DNA from: Lachnospiraceae bacterium UBA7143
GTDB lineage: Bacteria; Bacillota; Clostridia; Lachnospirales; Lachnospiraceae
Assembly (NCBI GenBank): GCA_002491905.1
Contig: DKWV01000015.1
Span: 62,001-126,000, forward strand
Reading direction: 5' to 3'
Length of the DNA: 64,000 nt
Numbering within the stretch: the stretch's first letter is position 1; every line of letters starts with the position of its first letter. A program made the position numbers and the translations under genes. The notes beneath the pieces were generated by a model, which saw nothing but the letters and a program-made list of their open reading frames with translations, searched no databases and was not told where the DNA came from. This document shows positions 25,204 through 34,116 of this stretch, piece by piece.

Positions 25204-27288
25204 TTAATTCTGGAACATATCCACAATATTTTTCAGTTTCACCACATTCTCCGAATTAGTCTCCATCAGTTCCGCGTTGCCCTCCACCAGCTGGGATACA
25301 TCCTGCGTCTTCTGGGCTATGCTGCTGATATTGTCGGCCGCCTCGCCCACCGTCATCGTAATGTTGTTGACCGAATCCGCGATCTCCACAATGGCCGAAA
25401 GCAGCGTTTCCACCTCGACGCCGATAGCTTTCATATTTTCCTCAAAATCGGAGGCATCCTGCGTATACTTCTCCGCGACACCCATAAAGTCGCTGTAATC
25501 TTTGAGCACCGTCTCCTCGAGGAAGGTGAGGATCTCCTGCAGGCAGGACTCCATATTCTCCACCGCCTGATTGACCTCTGTGGTGATGCCATTGATATTG
25601 CTCACCGTGGAGGAAGTCTGGGATGCCAACCCGCCAATCTCGTCGGCAACCACCGCAAAGCCTCTGCCGGCCTCACCCGCCCTCGCCGCCTCGATGGACG
25701 CGTTTAAGGCAAGGAGATTTGTCTGTCCGGAAATATCAAGGATGGACTGGGTGAGCTGGTTGATCTTCTCCACCGCACGCGCCTGCTCCATAGCCGCCGC
25801 GCTCCTCTCCTGCACGCCCCGGTACATCTGGGTCGTCTTGCTCTGGGCCTCGCCGGTTGTGTTCTTCAGATCGTCAGCGCGCCGCTTGCTCTCCAGAGAA
25901 GCTTTCTCGCCGTCCCTGGAATTGTCGCGGATGACCTGTGCCCGCTCCCTGATCTGGCTTACCGTATTGTTGACGGTCTCCATAGCCGCTGCAGTCTCCT
26001 GCATCGCCGCCGCAAGTCCCTGTGTCGTCTCCGTATTCTCCCCGCTCATGCCTTTCACCCGCTCGGTGGTATCGGACAGTTTCACCAGCGTGTCGTCCAG
26101 ATCGGAATAGGTCCTCTGAATATCCGCCACCATCGAACGCAGGCTCCCCCTCATCTCTCTGAGGGAATTGGCCATATTGCCGCTCTCATCCTGCCGTTTA
26201 CAGAGTTTATCGCTGTTTGCATTCTTCGCAAAGTTAAACTTGGCCGTATTGGATACAATATCACTAATCTGAGTGATCGGTCTGGTAATCGCCAGTCCCA
26301 TCAGCACACCGATCACCACGGAGATGGCCACCGCAATCAGCATACCGACCACAATCAGTGTCGTAATGCGGCTTGCCGCGCTCTTCATCTCCGATTCCGG
26401 CGCAGTCAGCACATACTTCATGCCATTGGTAAGTGTCTGATAACACATGTTCCTTAATTCACCCTGATAGGTGTAATTGAGCGGTTTTCCCTCCGAAGCC
26501 GGATCAGACAGTGCCCCGCCGATCACGCCGGACGCATCCGCCTGTGAAACCGCGGTGCCCGCTTCTATCGCTTTATGGTAAGCAACATTACCGTTGGGGT
26601 TTACCAGGAAAGCGGAACCTGTCTCAAACACCGTCGCGTTGTCCACAGTCGCCGTAAATTTGGCAAAGTCGATATCCATACCGATGATACCGATAGACTC
26701 TCCGTCTATGACAATCGGAATAACGTAGGATACCATATAGACGTTGATATTGGAATTTAAATAAGGATCCATCCATGTCGGCTTCCCATTCTTTACAGGT
26801 ATGTAATACCAGCCCACATGCTCCAGATCATCCGGCGAGTACATGGAAAAATCCGTGGGAACAAGCGCTTCAAACTTTTCCGCATCACTGCTTCTGCTCC
26901 AGAATACGCCGCTGTCCGGCTCCGTAAACTCCGGATTATAACGGATATACGCTGTCAGTGCACCCTCCGTATTGCCGCCGATCTCATAAAGCATCTGCGC
27001 CATAATCTCCGTAAAGGCATCGACATATGCTTTATCTGTTTTAAACGCCTGCACATCCGTAAGCTGCTGCAGCACTACATGGTACGCCGTGTTGACAGAC
27101 TGCTCCACCCTGCCCATCTGCGCGTTGAGCTCTTCCGCCTGATTCGCACAGGCATACATCATTTCCTTCTGGGAATCCTGATACACGGTTTTTCTGGAAT
27201 TGATAATGCTGACTCCGCCGCAGATGAGGGATGTCAGAAGGGTGCATACAATCACCGCGGCCAAAATTCTTGCTTTAATCGATCTCAT
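25204..27288 (-). CDS. methyl-accepting chemotaxis protein with dCache-type sensor
   Basis: A 694-residue transmembrane chemoreceptor. The first membrane helix is near residues 5-25 and the second near 285-310. Between them lies a large extracellular PAS-like sensor of dCache type (for example VGWYYIPVKNGKPTWMDPYL). A HAMP segment follows (ITRPITQISDIV), then the long signalling coiled coil with the hairpin tip region ALNASIEAARAGEAGRGFAV. The start is the ATG at 27,288 with AGGAGAGG upstream. It is the last gene before the cluster terminator. Ligand unknown. Confidence 0.93.
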   Translation of the reverse strand: MRSIKARILAAVIVCTLLTSLICGGVSIINSRKTVYQDSQKEMMYACANQAEELNAQMGRVEQSVNTAYHVVLQQLTDVQAFKTDKAYVDAFTEIMAQMLYEIGGNTEGALTAYIRYNPEFTEPDSGVFWSRSSDAEKFEALVPTDFSMYSPDDLEHVGWYYIPVKNGKPTWMDPYLNSNINVYMVSYVIPIVIDGESIGIIGMDIDFAKFTATVDNATVFETGSAFLVNPNGNVAYHKAIEAGTAVSQADASGVIGGALSDPASEGKPLNYTYQGELRNMCYQTLTNGMKYVLTAPESEMKSAASRITTLIVVGMLIAVAISVVIGVLMGLAITRPITQISDIVSNTAKFNFAKNANSDKLCKRQDESGNMANSLREMRGSLRSMVADIQRTYSDLDDTLVKLSDTTERVKGMSGENTETTQGLAAAMQETAAAMETVNNTVSQIRERAQVIRDNSRDGEKASLESKRRADDLKNTTGEAQSKTTQMYRGVQERSAAAMEQARAVEKINQLTQSILDISGQTNLLALNASIEAARAGEAGRGFAVVADEIGGLASQTSSTVSNINGITTEVNQAVENMESCLQEILTFLEETVLKDYSDFMGVAEKYTQDASDFEENMKAIGVEVETLLSAIVEIADSVNNITMTVGEAADNISSIAQKTQDVSQLVEGNAELMETNSENVVKLKNIVDMFQN

Positions 27289-27320
27289 AATTCCTCTCCT
27301 TTTCACTCTGTTACCCAACT

Positions 27321-28004
27321 CTATTCCTGGCCCGTCACAATTTTTGCAATCTGCTCATCATTTGCATGAGCCGGGATTTCAAACGTTCCGGGTCTAAGTC
27401 TCTTATCATAGCCGTTCGCACACAAAAAGTCATCATAGGAGTCCGCAGAACTCACAACGCCCGCCTCCGCAAGCTTCTTTGCCACCGTGTAGGAACCGTC
27501 ACCGCTTGATATGGTCACACTCTTCGCCCTCTCTGTTTCCGGTTTCGGGATGTCCTCGTCCTGCTTCGTCATCTCGTTGGTATCAGAGGACGGCTTCTTT
27601 TTGGCAGGCCCTGAACCGGCAGCCTCCGCTTTGTCCTCTTTCTCCTGCAGAGATTCCGGCGTGCCTGCCACTGGTTCTTCCACATCCGGCACAGGTTCCG
27701 GTTTTTGCTCCGCCTCCTCCTTTTCCTTCGCCACTGCGATATCCTTCTTCACAGTTTCTTCTTTAATATCTTCCTTCTGTGCGGGCGCTGCGGCGGCCCC
27801 GTCCTGTCCGGCCTGCGCATCTTCCTCTTTGGAAGACTCCAGCAGGGTGGAATCCTCGATCATCCCCAGTTCCTTCGCCCGGGCAATTACTTCGTCATCC
27901 GTCATTTTCACTTTTTTCCCACCGCCCGACAGCGCAATTCCCATAATAACAGCCGTTACTATAATTCCCAGGCCGAGTCCGCGGAAATAATATTTTTTCT
28001 CCAT
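27321..28004 (-). CDS. membrane-anchored protein with MltG/YceG-like C-terminal segment
   Basis: 227 residues: one N-terminal membrane helix (GLGLGIIVTAVIMGIALSGG), a long Glu/Lys/Pro-rich disordered middle, and a folded C-terminal segment of about 60 residues (YTVAKKLAEAGVVSSADSYD, then RPGTFEIPAHANDEQIAKIV). That segment resembles the LysM-like subdomain of the transglycosylase MltG, but the catalytic domain is absent. The start is the ATG at 28,004, one base after the upstream stop codon, with GAGGG upstream. Placement suggests a cell-wall role linked to flagella (inference). Confidence 0.6.
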   Translation of the reverse strand: MEKKYYFRGLGLGIIVTAVIMGIALSGGGKKVKMTDDEVIARAKELGMIEDSTLLESSKEEDAQAGQDGAAAAPAQKEDIKEETVKKDIAVAKEKEEAEQKPEPVPDVEEPVAGTPESLQEKEDKAEAAGSGPAKKKPSSDTNEMTKQDEDIPKPETERAKSVTISSGDGSYTVAKKLAEAGVVSSADSYDDFLCANGYDKRLRPGTFEIPAHANDEQIAKIVTGQE

Positions 28005-28005
28005 C

Positions 28006-29160
28006 CTACATACCCTCAAACAGGTCTATCACCAGTTTCACCTCACCAAGACCGAGCCCAAGCTCCTTGGCTATCGCCATATTGGACTTGCCCGCCTTGT
28101 GAAGCTCCAAGATCCTCTCATTACTATTACGCCCGTTATCCTTTCCCTGGGCGAAACGGATGTCCACCCCACGGGGCTCCTCCGGCATGGGAACGGACAC
28201 AGACTCCTTCCTGCCGACAAACTCCCTGCTGCTTCCGAATCCTCTGTCACCAGCTCCCCTGCTGTCCGCCGGTTCCCGGTTCCCGAAAATGCCCATCTCC
28301 GCAAATGCCGCGCTTGTCGAAATATCCGGCTCCTCCGCCACATAATCCGCCTCGGGTTCATGGATAATCTCCACCCGTTTAGGCCTGATCGGCTGAAAAT
28401 CGACCTCCTCGTAAGGCTCTTCCTCTGCCTCCGTCGTCTCCCCCGGAACTGGCTCCGTCACCACCGAAGAAGGCTCATATATCTCTTCTTCCTCCGCCAC
28501 CGGGAATACCCGGGACGCCTGCACTTCCTCTACCACCTCCTGCGGGTACGTCCCTGCGCTGTGAATCGACCAGAGATCGGTGCGGGTGTCCTCCACTGCG
28601 CCCATCACGGACTGTACTGCCTCCTGCACCGCTTCCTGCGCCTCTTTGGCGGAGACCTCCGCATGATGAATCCTCGTCAGGGCGCCTTCCGCAGCCTCCT
28701 CTGCCGCTTTTGCCTTTTTAGCCGTCTCCCCGGCCGTAATCTCCGCATCGCGCACAGTCTGCCTGATCTCTTCCGCAACCTGAGTCGCCTGTCCGATATC
28801 CGTCATCAGTGTATCGTGCTTATCATTGAGCATATCGTAAAGGAAGGTCACTTCCTTATGGTTTTTGTTGATTTCTTCCAAAACGGTATCCGAATATTCG
28901 TTCACCGCCATAATCTTTTCATTGGCCACGCGCTCCATAGCGCGCTCCGTCTTTTCGATTGAGTAACCTATGGTCTCGTCCACAATATCGGAAATTTTTT
29001 CCCTGACGCTCTCGGCCTCCCCCTCCACCAGTTTCCTGATCTCGGCCTCGCTGATCAGCTGTACTTCCTCATCCACGTCCTTCTTCCCTGCCGGCAGAAA
29101 ATATCCCAGAAGAAATACCCCTGCCCCGATGATAATCAGAACGATCTCTATTACGCTCAT
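28006..29160 (-). CDS. SwrB-like membrane-anchored coiled-coil protein
   Basis: 384 residues. The N-terminal membrane helix (VIEIVLIIIGAGVFLLGYFL) is followed by a long Glu/Ala-rich coiled coil (about residues 30-200), a disordered linker, and a C-terminal helix-turn-helix-like motif (ERILELHKAGKSNMAIAKEL). This layout and the place after sigD and before rpsB match SwrB/YlxL of Bacillus, which promotes flagellar type III export activation. It is much longer than SwrB, so I give no symbol. Confidence 0.6.
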   Translation of the reverse strand: MSVIEIVLIIIGAGVFLLGYFLPAGKKDVDEEVQLISEAEIRKLVEGEAESVREKISDIVDETIGYSIEKTERAMERVANEKIMAVNEYSDTVLEEINKNHKEVTFLYDMLNDKHDTLMTDIGQATQVAEEIRQTVRDAEITAGETAKKAKAAEEAAEGALTRIHHAEVSAKEAQEAVQEAVQSVMGAVEDTRTDLWSIHSAGTYPQEVVEEVQASRVFPVAEEEEIYEPSSVVTEPVPGETTEAEEEPYEEVDFQPIRPKRVEIIHEPEADYVAEEPDISTSAAFAEMGIFGNREPADSRGAGDRGFGSSREFVGRKESVSVPMPEEPRGVDIRFAQGKDNGRNSNERILELHKAGKSNMAIAKELGLGLGEVKLVIDLFEGM

Positions 29161-29199
29161 GCTTCTCCCTTTCGTAATCCGGCTCTACGCTTCCGGAAT

Positions 29200-29517
29200 C
29201 TATCCCAGAACGTCAAAGGTACTCACACCTTTAAGCAGCACCTTGCCGTCGTTTTCCTGCTTCTGCTGCTTCCTGCTCCGACCGCCGTCCCCGTGGTATT
29301 CGTTACTCCCCTTTTCCTTTGCGTCGAACTTTTTCTGGCGGTTTTCCGCCTTATCCCTCTGGTTGACCCTCTGTGTCTGCCTCTCTACCTGTTTGGTCAT
29401 CTGCTGCCCGAAGTTAGACTGGTCCACCAGGCCCTTCGTGTCTTCGTTATGCTTAACGGTAGTAAAATCCTGGGCCCTCGTGATCTGCCCCTGCATTTCC
29501 ACAAAACCTATCGCCAT
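29200..29517 (-). CDS. small basic hydrophilic protein in the motility cluster
   Basis: 105 residues, very rich in Lys, Arg, Gln and Glu (KQVERQTQRVNQRDKAENRQ), with no membrane segment or Cys. It begins MAIGFVEMQGQITRAQDFTT and ends VLLKGVSTFDVLG. The two ends look ordered and the middle disordered. It sits between the DUF342 and SwrB-like genes and shares their transcript. Function unknown; no named family recognised. Confidence 0.6.
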   Translation of the reverse strand: MAIGFVEMQGQITRAQDFTTVKHNEDTKGLVDQSNFGQQMTKQVERQTQRVNQRDKAENRQKKFDAKEKGSNEYHGDGGRSRKQQKQENDGKVLLKGVSTFDVLG

Positions 29518-29537
29518 AGCTACACCTCTCTCGCACG

Positions 29538-31127
29538 CTAGAACGGCGCCATCTTAACGTCTCCACGCTGCCTGATGAACCGACAGTAGTGCGTGGTTTT
29601 CTGCACTACCATAGAGACATCCCCGATACAGATACGCGTGCCAGGATATACCTCCCCCTTTACGCGGACCACTGTTTCCGAGGGGCTCATCATCAATTTC
29701 TGCAGATCCTCAATCTCCTTATTTGCCGCCTCTATCGCGTCAGTCTTCTGTTTATTTAACGCCGCCATAGACTGTATCTGCTGAATCTGTTCCGGACTCA
29801 GCTTCGCTCCCTTGGCAAGCTTTTGCTTCGCTGTAATCAGTGTGGGCTGCACCGTCTGAAGAATCCTGGTGTCCTCCCCGATCTGCTTCTGCAGCTGATT
29901 TAACCGCTCCTTAAGCTTGGGATCAGTTCCCACTTCCACAATGGTGTCAGCACCCATCTCCGAGCCGAGGGTTTTCACATTGATGCTGCCCGTGGCGCAG
30001 ACCTTTCCGCCTGTGATAAATCCGCGTCTGCCGTCCACGTTCACCTCTCCGCCCGCGGTCACCCTGCTGTGCAGGATAGATTCGGAAGTCACATACCCGT
30101 CCGCCTCGGCGGTGGCATTTTCCAAAAATTTCGCCACGATATTGCCGCCGGCCTTCAGGACGCCGCGCCCCATACCGTTCATGCCCCTGGCGATAATAAT
30201 ATTGCCGCCGGCTGTAAGCTGCGCGCCCTCCACAACGCCCTTCACCATGATGTCCCCTTTGGCCGTCACCTGGAAGTTCGTCGCCACGTTGCCGTTGATC
30301 TGTACGTTTCCCTCGTAATCAATATTTCCCGTGGAATTATCCACATTCTCCACCACCAGCTCGTCGGAGACAAAGACCGATCCCTCCACCAGCTCCACAT
30401 GTCCGTCCACCTGTGCGGTGAGCACGGTGCGGTCCTCGGACAGCTCGATATTATGCCCGAATTTCAGGGTCTCCTTGCGAACTTCCGCAGGAAGGATCCG
30501 GTTGCCTGACAGATCCTCGCCCGGCTCGCCCGGCTGCTCAGGATGCAGAACCGCCAGCACATCTCCCTTATTGCAATGGTTTAGTATATTCAGATGGAAG
30601 AAATCTACGCTTCCGTCCTCATTCAAAGTAGGCTTTGCCTTTTTATCCGTATTAAATTTATATTCAATCCAGGCATTCTTACCCTGAACGGGGTCACGTC
30701 CTTCGGCTATGAGAAATTCCTCCAGGTACTCCCTCTTAGCAAAATATCCCTCAATGACCTCCGTGCGGATGCCGGCCTTGATCCCACGGTGCCGGAGATC
30801 CTTTATGAACTCTTCGGACGTCATGTCCTCGCCGCCCTCGGAAGCCGCATAAAACTTCACAAAGGCCTGCATCTTGTCAGGCCCCACTCTCAGCTTATAG
30901 CATTCTCTCTCCGGAAACTTCATCTCGTTTCCAAGACGAACCTCCTGCTCCGCCTCCACCGCATTCTCCACTGCCCGCCTGAGCATCTGTGGATCGCAGA
31001 CATAAGCCTTCATCGTCAGGTACTCGACCACATCGCCTATGTCGACGGGTTTTCCCTCCCCTGTCGGAGGAAACAGCTTGAGCAGCGTCGCACCCTCCCG
31101 GTTTGCCAATCTGAAATATCCGTTCAT
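29538..31127 (-). CDS. DUF342/FapA-family protein
   Basis: 529 residues. An N-terminal region is followed by a long parallel-beta-helix-like core with repeated Gly and Val steps (GNVQINGNVATNFQVTAKGD, VTAGGEVNVDGRRGFITGGK), a coiled coil (about residues 415-480) and a short beta end. This is the FapA/DUF342 layout, widespread beside flagellar or cell-envelope genes and thought to act in polar or export functions. Its exact role is unknown. It follows sigD by 14 bases. Confidence 0.8.
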   Translation of the reverse strand: MNGYFRLANREGATLLKLFPPTGEGKPVDIGDVVEYLTMKAYVCDPQMLRRAVENAVEAEQEVRLGNEMKFPERECYKLRVGPDKMQAFVKFYAASEGGEDMTSEEFIKDLRHRGIKAGIRTEVIEGYFAKREYLEEFLIAEGRDPVQGKNAWIEYKFNTDKKAKPTLNEDGSVDFFHLNILNHCNKGDVLAVLHPEQPGEPGEDLSGNRILPAEVRKETLKFGHNIELSEDRTVLTAQVDGHVELVEGSVFVSDELVVENVDNSTGNIDYEGNVQINGNVATNFQVTAKGDIMVKGVVEGAQLTAGGNIIIARGMNGMGRGVLKAGGNIVAKFLENATAEADGYVTSESILHSRVTAGGEVNVDGRRGFITGGKVCATGSINVKTLGSEMGADTIVEVGTDPKLKERLNQLQKQIGEDTRILQTVQPTLITAKQKLAKGAKLSPEQIQQIQSMAALNKQKTDAIEAANKEIEDLQKLMMSPSETVVRVKGEVYPGTRICIGDVSMVVQKTTHYCRFIRQRGDVKMAPF

Positions 31128-31141
31128 ATATCCCCCTATTC

Positions 31142-31927
31142 CTATTTTCTTCTGTCAGTGTCCGTGAGGATGCCGATATAATCACCCAGCCTTCCTCTCA
31201 TCTTCTGCAGGGCCCTGGTGTGGAGCTGAGAAATTCTCGACTCGGACACCTCCAATATATTGCTGATTTCCTTCAGGGTCAGATCTTCGTAATAATAGAG
31301 AACGATTACCTTGCGCTCCTTTTCCGTCAAAAGCTCAAGCGCCTGCACCAGCGTCTTCTTCAGCTCATCCCTCTCCAGAATCTCCTCCGGAGAATCAAAG
31401 GCTGCGCTCTTCGTGCTCCCGGCTTCGTTGGAAACCTCGCTCCCCTGTTCTAAAAATTCGTTCAGTGACACCACATTGGTGATCTTCATCTGGGACTGCC
31501 ACTCAAGATACTCCTCGTCCGTAATACCCAGAATCTTTGCAATTTCCTCGTCCGTGGCGCTTCTGCCATACTGCGTCTCTATCTCCTTGATGGCCGCGTC
31601 AATCCTCTTCTGCTTCTGCCTGATAGTACGCGGAATCCAGTCCATCTTGCGGATCTGATCCAGAATAGCGCCCCGTATTCTCAGGCTGGCATAGGTTTCA
31701 AACTTGACATCCTTCAGGCAGTCAAACTTATCAATGGCATCAATCAGTCCAAATATCCCATAGCTCACCAGGTCTTCATATTCCACATTATATCCTAGGT
31801 ACATGCTGAGCCGTCCGGCCACCACCTTTACCAGGGGTGCATATTCCAATATGATCTTTTCCCGTATCTCGGGAGACTTTGTATTCGCATAGTCCTCCCA
31901 GAGTTTCTTTTTGCCTGTATCGTCCAT
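31142..31927 (-). CDS. sigD: RNA polymerase sigma factor for motility (sigma-D/FliA)
   Basis: 261 residues with sigma70 regions 2, 3 and 4. Region 2 shows VEYEDLVSYGIFGLIDAIDK and FETYASLRIRGAILDQIRKM, region 3 has PRTIRQKQKRIDAAI, and region 4 has LTLKEISNILEVSESRISQL. This is the FliA/SigD group, which reads late flagellar and chemotaxis genes. Its place near the end of the fla/che operon mirrors Bacillus, where position in the operon limits its level. No FlgM gene is in this window. Confidence 0.95.
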   Translation of the reverse strand: MDDTGKKKLWEDYANTKSPEIREKIILEYAPLVKVVAGRLSMYLGYNVEYEDLVSYGIFGLIDAIDKFDCLKDVKFETYASLRIRGAILDQIRKMDWIPRTIRQKQKRIDAAIKEIETQYGRSATDEEIAKILGITDEEYLEWQSQMKITNVVSLNEFLEQGSEVSNEAGSTKSAAFDSPEEILERDELKKTLVQALELLTEKERKVIVLYYYEDLTLKEISNILEVSESRISQLHTRALQKMRGRLGDYIGILTDTDRRK

Positions 31928-31990
31928 TCTGAGCCCCTATTCACCTTTTTGTAACCGCTCAGTGCCCCCGCAGTTACCTTTTTTTCATTC

Positions 31991-32380
31991 CTACTCCGAA
32001 GGTTCCTTTTCTATGACCTCGCCCTCCTCCATGTGGGCCTCCTGTATCTGAATTTCAAATCTGTCCAGCATGATTTGCAGGATCCGTCCCACAAAGTAAA
32101 ATCCCAACAGCACGCACAGCAGAACAACCAGCATCGTCTGAAGCTCATAGTGCAGAATACGCATGGTAATGCTGACGACTGCCCCAGCAAGTAACATGAC
32201 AAAAGGAGGGATCAATCTGCGCTTTTTCGCCTTCGCTTGTCTCTCCTCTTCCTCTCTCTTTTCCCGTGCCTCGCGCTGGGCCGCAGTTTCAATCTCTTCC
32301 GGCTCCAGCCCGTCTTCCGTTTCTTCTTCCGTCTTCGGAGCGTCCGCCGCTTCTTCGCTGTTCTTCTCTTCCCAGTCCAC
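31991..32380 (-). CDS. small membrane protein between cheD and sigD
   Basis: 129 residues: an acidic N-terminus, a charged helix (REAREKREEEERQAKAKKRR), two membrane segments (about residues 57-75 and 82-105), and an acidic tail. It has no catalytic motif. Such a gene at this place is not part of the classic Bacillus order. Function unknown; co-transcription with chemotaxis genes is the only clue. Confidence 0.65.
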   Translation of the reverse strand: MDWEEKNSEEAADAPKTEEETEDGLEPEEIETAAQREAREKREEEERQAKAKKRRLIPPFVMLLAGAVVSITMRILHYELQTMLVVLLCVLLGFYFVGRILQIMLDRFEIQIQEAHMEEGEVIEKEPSE

Positions 32381-32463
32381 TTTATTACCCTTCCATTATC
32401 TTCCTATCTTCTATCCTCTATTTTCTGTCTTCTTCCCTCTTCAGAATCAGATCTCCCCCAGGA

Positions 32464-32949
32464 TCAGATCTTGTATTCCTGCTTACCTACTGCCCTGATT
32501 ACAAAATCCCCGGTCTCAGGATAAAAAATAACCGTTCTTCCGAAATTCTTGCCGGTATCCTCCGCCAGAATCGGAATCTTCAGCTCCGCCAGCTTTTTCT
32601 TGGTCGCCTGCACGTTTCTCTCCCCTACGCGGACCATCTCGCTGTTGCTGTTAAAGCCGAACATCTGCGCACCGCCTGCAATCTTAGCCACCAGACGGCT
32701 TCTGTTTGCCCCTCTTCTTGTCACCTGTTTCACCAACTCCTCTATCCCCGTGTCAGCAAACTTCGGTATATTGGAGTTATTACGAATCGTCGTAGAGTCC
32801 GGCAGCATAATATGTGCCAGCCCACCGATCTTTGTGACCGGATCGCGGAGCGCAATACCTACACAAGACCCCAGCCCCAGAGTACAAATCCTATCTGGAC
32901 TGACGCACACATTTAAGTCGGCCATTCCGACCTTTATCTCTACACTCAT
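32464..32949 (-). CDS. cheD: chemoreceptor glutamine deamidase CheD
   Basis: 161 residues. CheD deamidates receptor glutamines and partners with CheC. The catalytic Cys lies in TLGLGSCVGIALRD and the His in GGLAHIMLP, and VGERNVQATKKKLAEL is the usual C-terminal motif. cheC lies 57 bases upstream, as expected for the functional pair. Confidence 0.95.
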   Translation of the reverse strand: MSVEIKVGMADLNVCVSPDRICTLGLGSCVGIALRDPVTKIGGLAHIMLPDSTTIRNNSNIPKFADTGIEELVKQVTRRGANRSRLVAKIAGGAQMFGFNSNSEMVRVGERNVQATKKKLAELKIPILAEDTGKNFGRTVIFYPETGDFVIRAVGKQEYKI

Positions 32950-33006
32950 AACACCGCGTTCTCCCGTTTACACTTTCTTAATCCATACTCATTGACCGCC
33001 GTCCGA

Positions 33007-33624
33007 TCAGACATTGATCCCCAGTGCCGCTAACATCCTGCCATATGAATCCAGATCAGGAATCAGGATAAAATAACCGTCTAACACCATCTCGTCAAAA
33101 AACTGCGTTTGAATCATCAGCATTCTGTCTCCGAGAGCAGCAAACTCAATCGCAGGCACGCTTAAGATCGCTCCCGCCATATCCACCGTCAAATCCGGCA
33201 CGGAAGGATAGATCGCCAGATTCGTAATGCTGGAAAGGGAATTCAGGTAAGAACCCGTAATAATGTTTCCTACCTCTTTCAATGCGGAAAACTCCATTTC
33301 GGAAAACTCTTCGCCCTCCGATTCCATGCCCATCAACTTACCCACCAGATGCTTTGCCGCAGCCTTTTCCAGCAGAAACATGATGCTGCCCTTGATATCG
33401 CCCTCAATACCGAGGTAGATACCCGCCATGACTGTCTCCTCACCGACCATAGCCTCGCCCAGCTCCTTGAACTCAAGGAGCTGTACCTTTGGCACCGACA
33501 TATCCACCTTACACTGCATCATCTGTGCCAAAGCCGTGGTCGCATTTCCGGCACCGATATTACCCAACTCTCTCAGAACGTCGAAATATTCATTTGACAT
33601 TTCGTCTAAGTTGATTTCGCCCAC
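33007..33624 (-). CDS. cheC: CheY-P phosphatase CheC
   Basis: 205 residues with both pseudo-symmetric active sites of the CheC family visible: ELGNIGAGNATTALAQ near residue 15 and ALKEVGNIITGSYLNSL near residue 112, each with the Glu and Asn used to remove the phosphate from CheY. It acts in adaptation together with CheD. It starts 11 bases after cheW. Confidence 0.95.
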   Translation of the reverse strand: MGEINLDEMSNEYFDVLRELGNIGAGNATTALAQMMQCKVDMSVPKVQLLEFKELGEAMVGEETVMAGIYLGIEGDIKGSIMFLLEKAAAKHLVGKLMGMESEGEEFSEMEFSALKEVGNIITGSYLNSLSSITNLAIYPSVPDLTVDMAGAILSVPAIEFAALGDRMLMIQTQFFDEMVLDGYFILIPDLDSYGRMLAALGINV

Positions 33625-33635
33625 TATCGCTCCTC

Positions 33636-34097
33636 CTATACGCTTTCCAGCACAACCGCATTCAAATCGAGCAGGGAGATCAGTCCCCCGTCGCTCTTGC
33701 CGACCCCGCAGAGGAAGTTTGCCTTCTCATCCTTGGAATCGTAAGCCACCTTCTCAATCCTTTCGTTTTCCAGAGTTACGACTTCTCTGACTTCATCGAC
33801 AATCACACCGATCGTCCCCTGCTGCTCCAGTTTCAAAATGATAATTCTACTGGACTTCGTCTCCACGTCCTTCTCTAATCCCATTTTGATACGGATGCTC
33901 ATAACGGGAATGACCTCGCCCCGCAGATTGATTACGCCCTTTAAATATTCATCCACCTTCGGCACTCTGGTAATGTGCTGCATCCTGACAATATTGTCTA
34001 TGTATTTGATGTCGATGCCGTACTGCTCGTCGCCAAGCTTTATCACGATAAACTGTGTGGTTTCTCCCACCGGTCTTAATTCTTCTACTTCATTCAT
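33636..34097 (-). CDS. cheW: chemotaxis coupling protein CheW
   Basis: 153 residues forming a single CheW/SH3-like domain (FIVIKLGDEQYGIDIKYIDN, VINLRGEVIPVMSIRIKMG). It links receptors to CheA. It lies directly after cheA with a normal ribosome site (GGAGGAAG). Confidence 0.96.
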   Translation of the reverse strand: MNEVEELRPVGETTQFIVIKLGDEQYGIDIKYIDNIVRMQHITRVPKVDEYLKGVINLRGEVIPVMSIRIKMGLEKDVETKSSRIIILKLEQQGTIGVIVDEVREVVTLENERIEKVAYDSKDEKANFLCGVGKSDGGLISLLDLNAVVLESV

Positions 34098-34116
34098 GTT
34101 CTCTTCCTCCTCCCTG

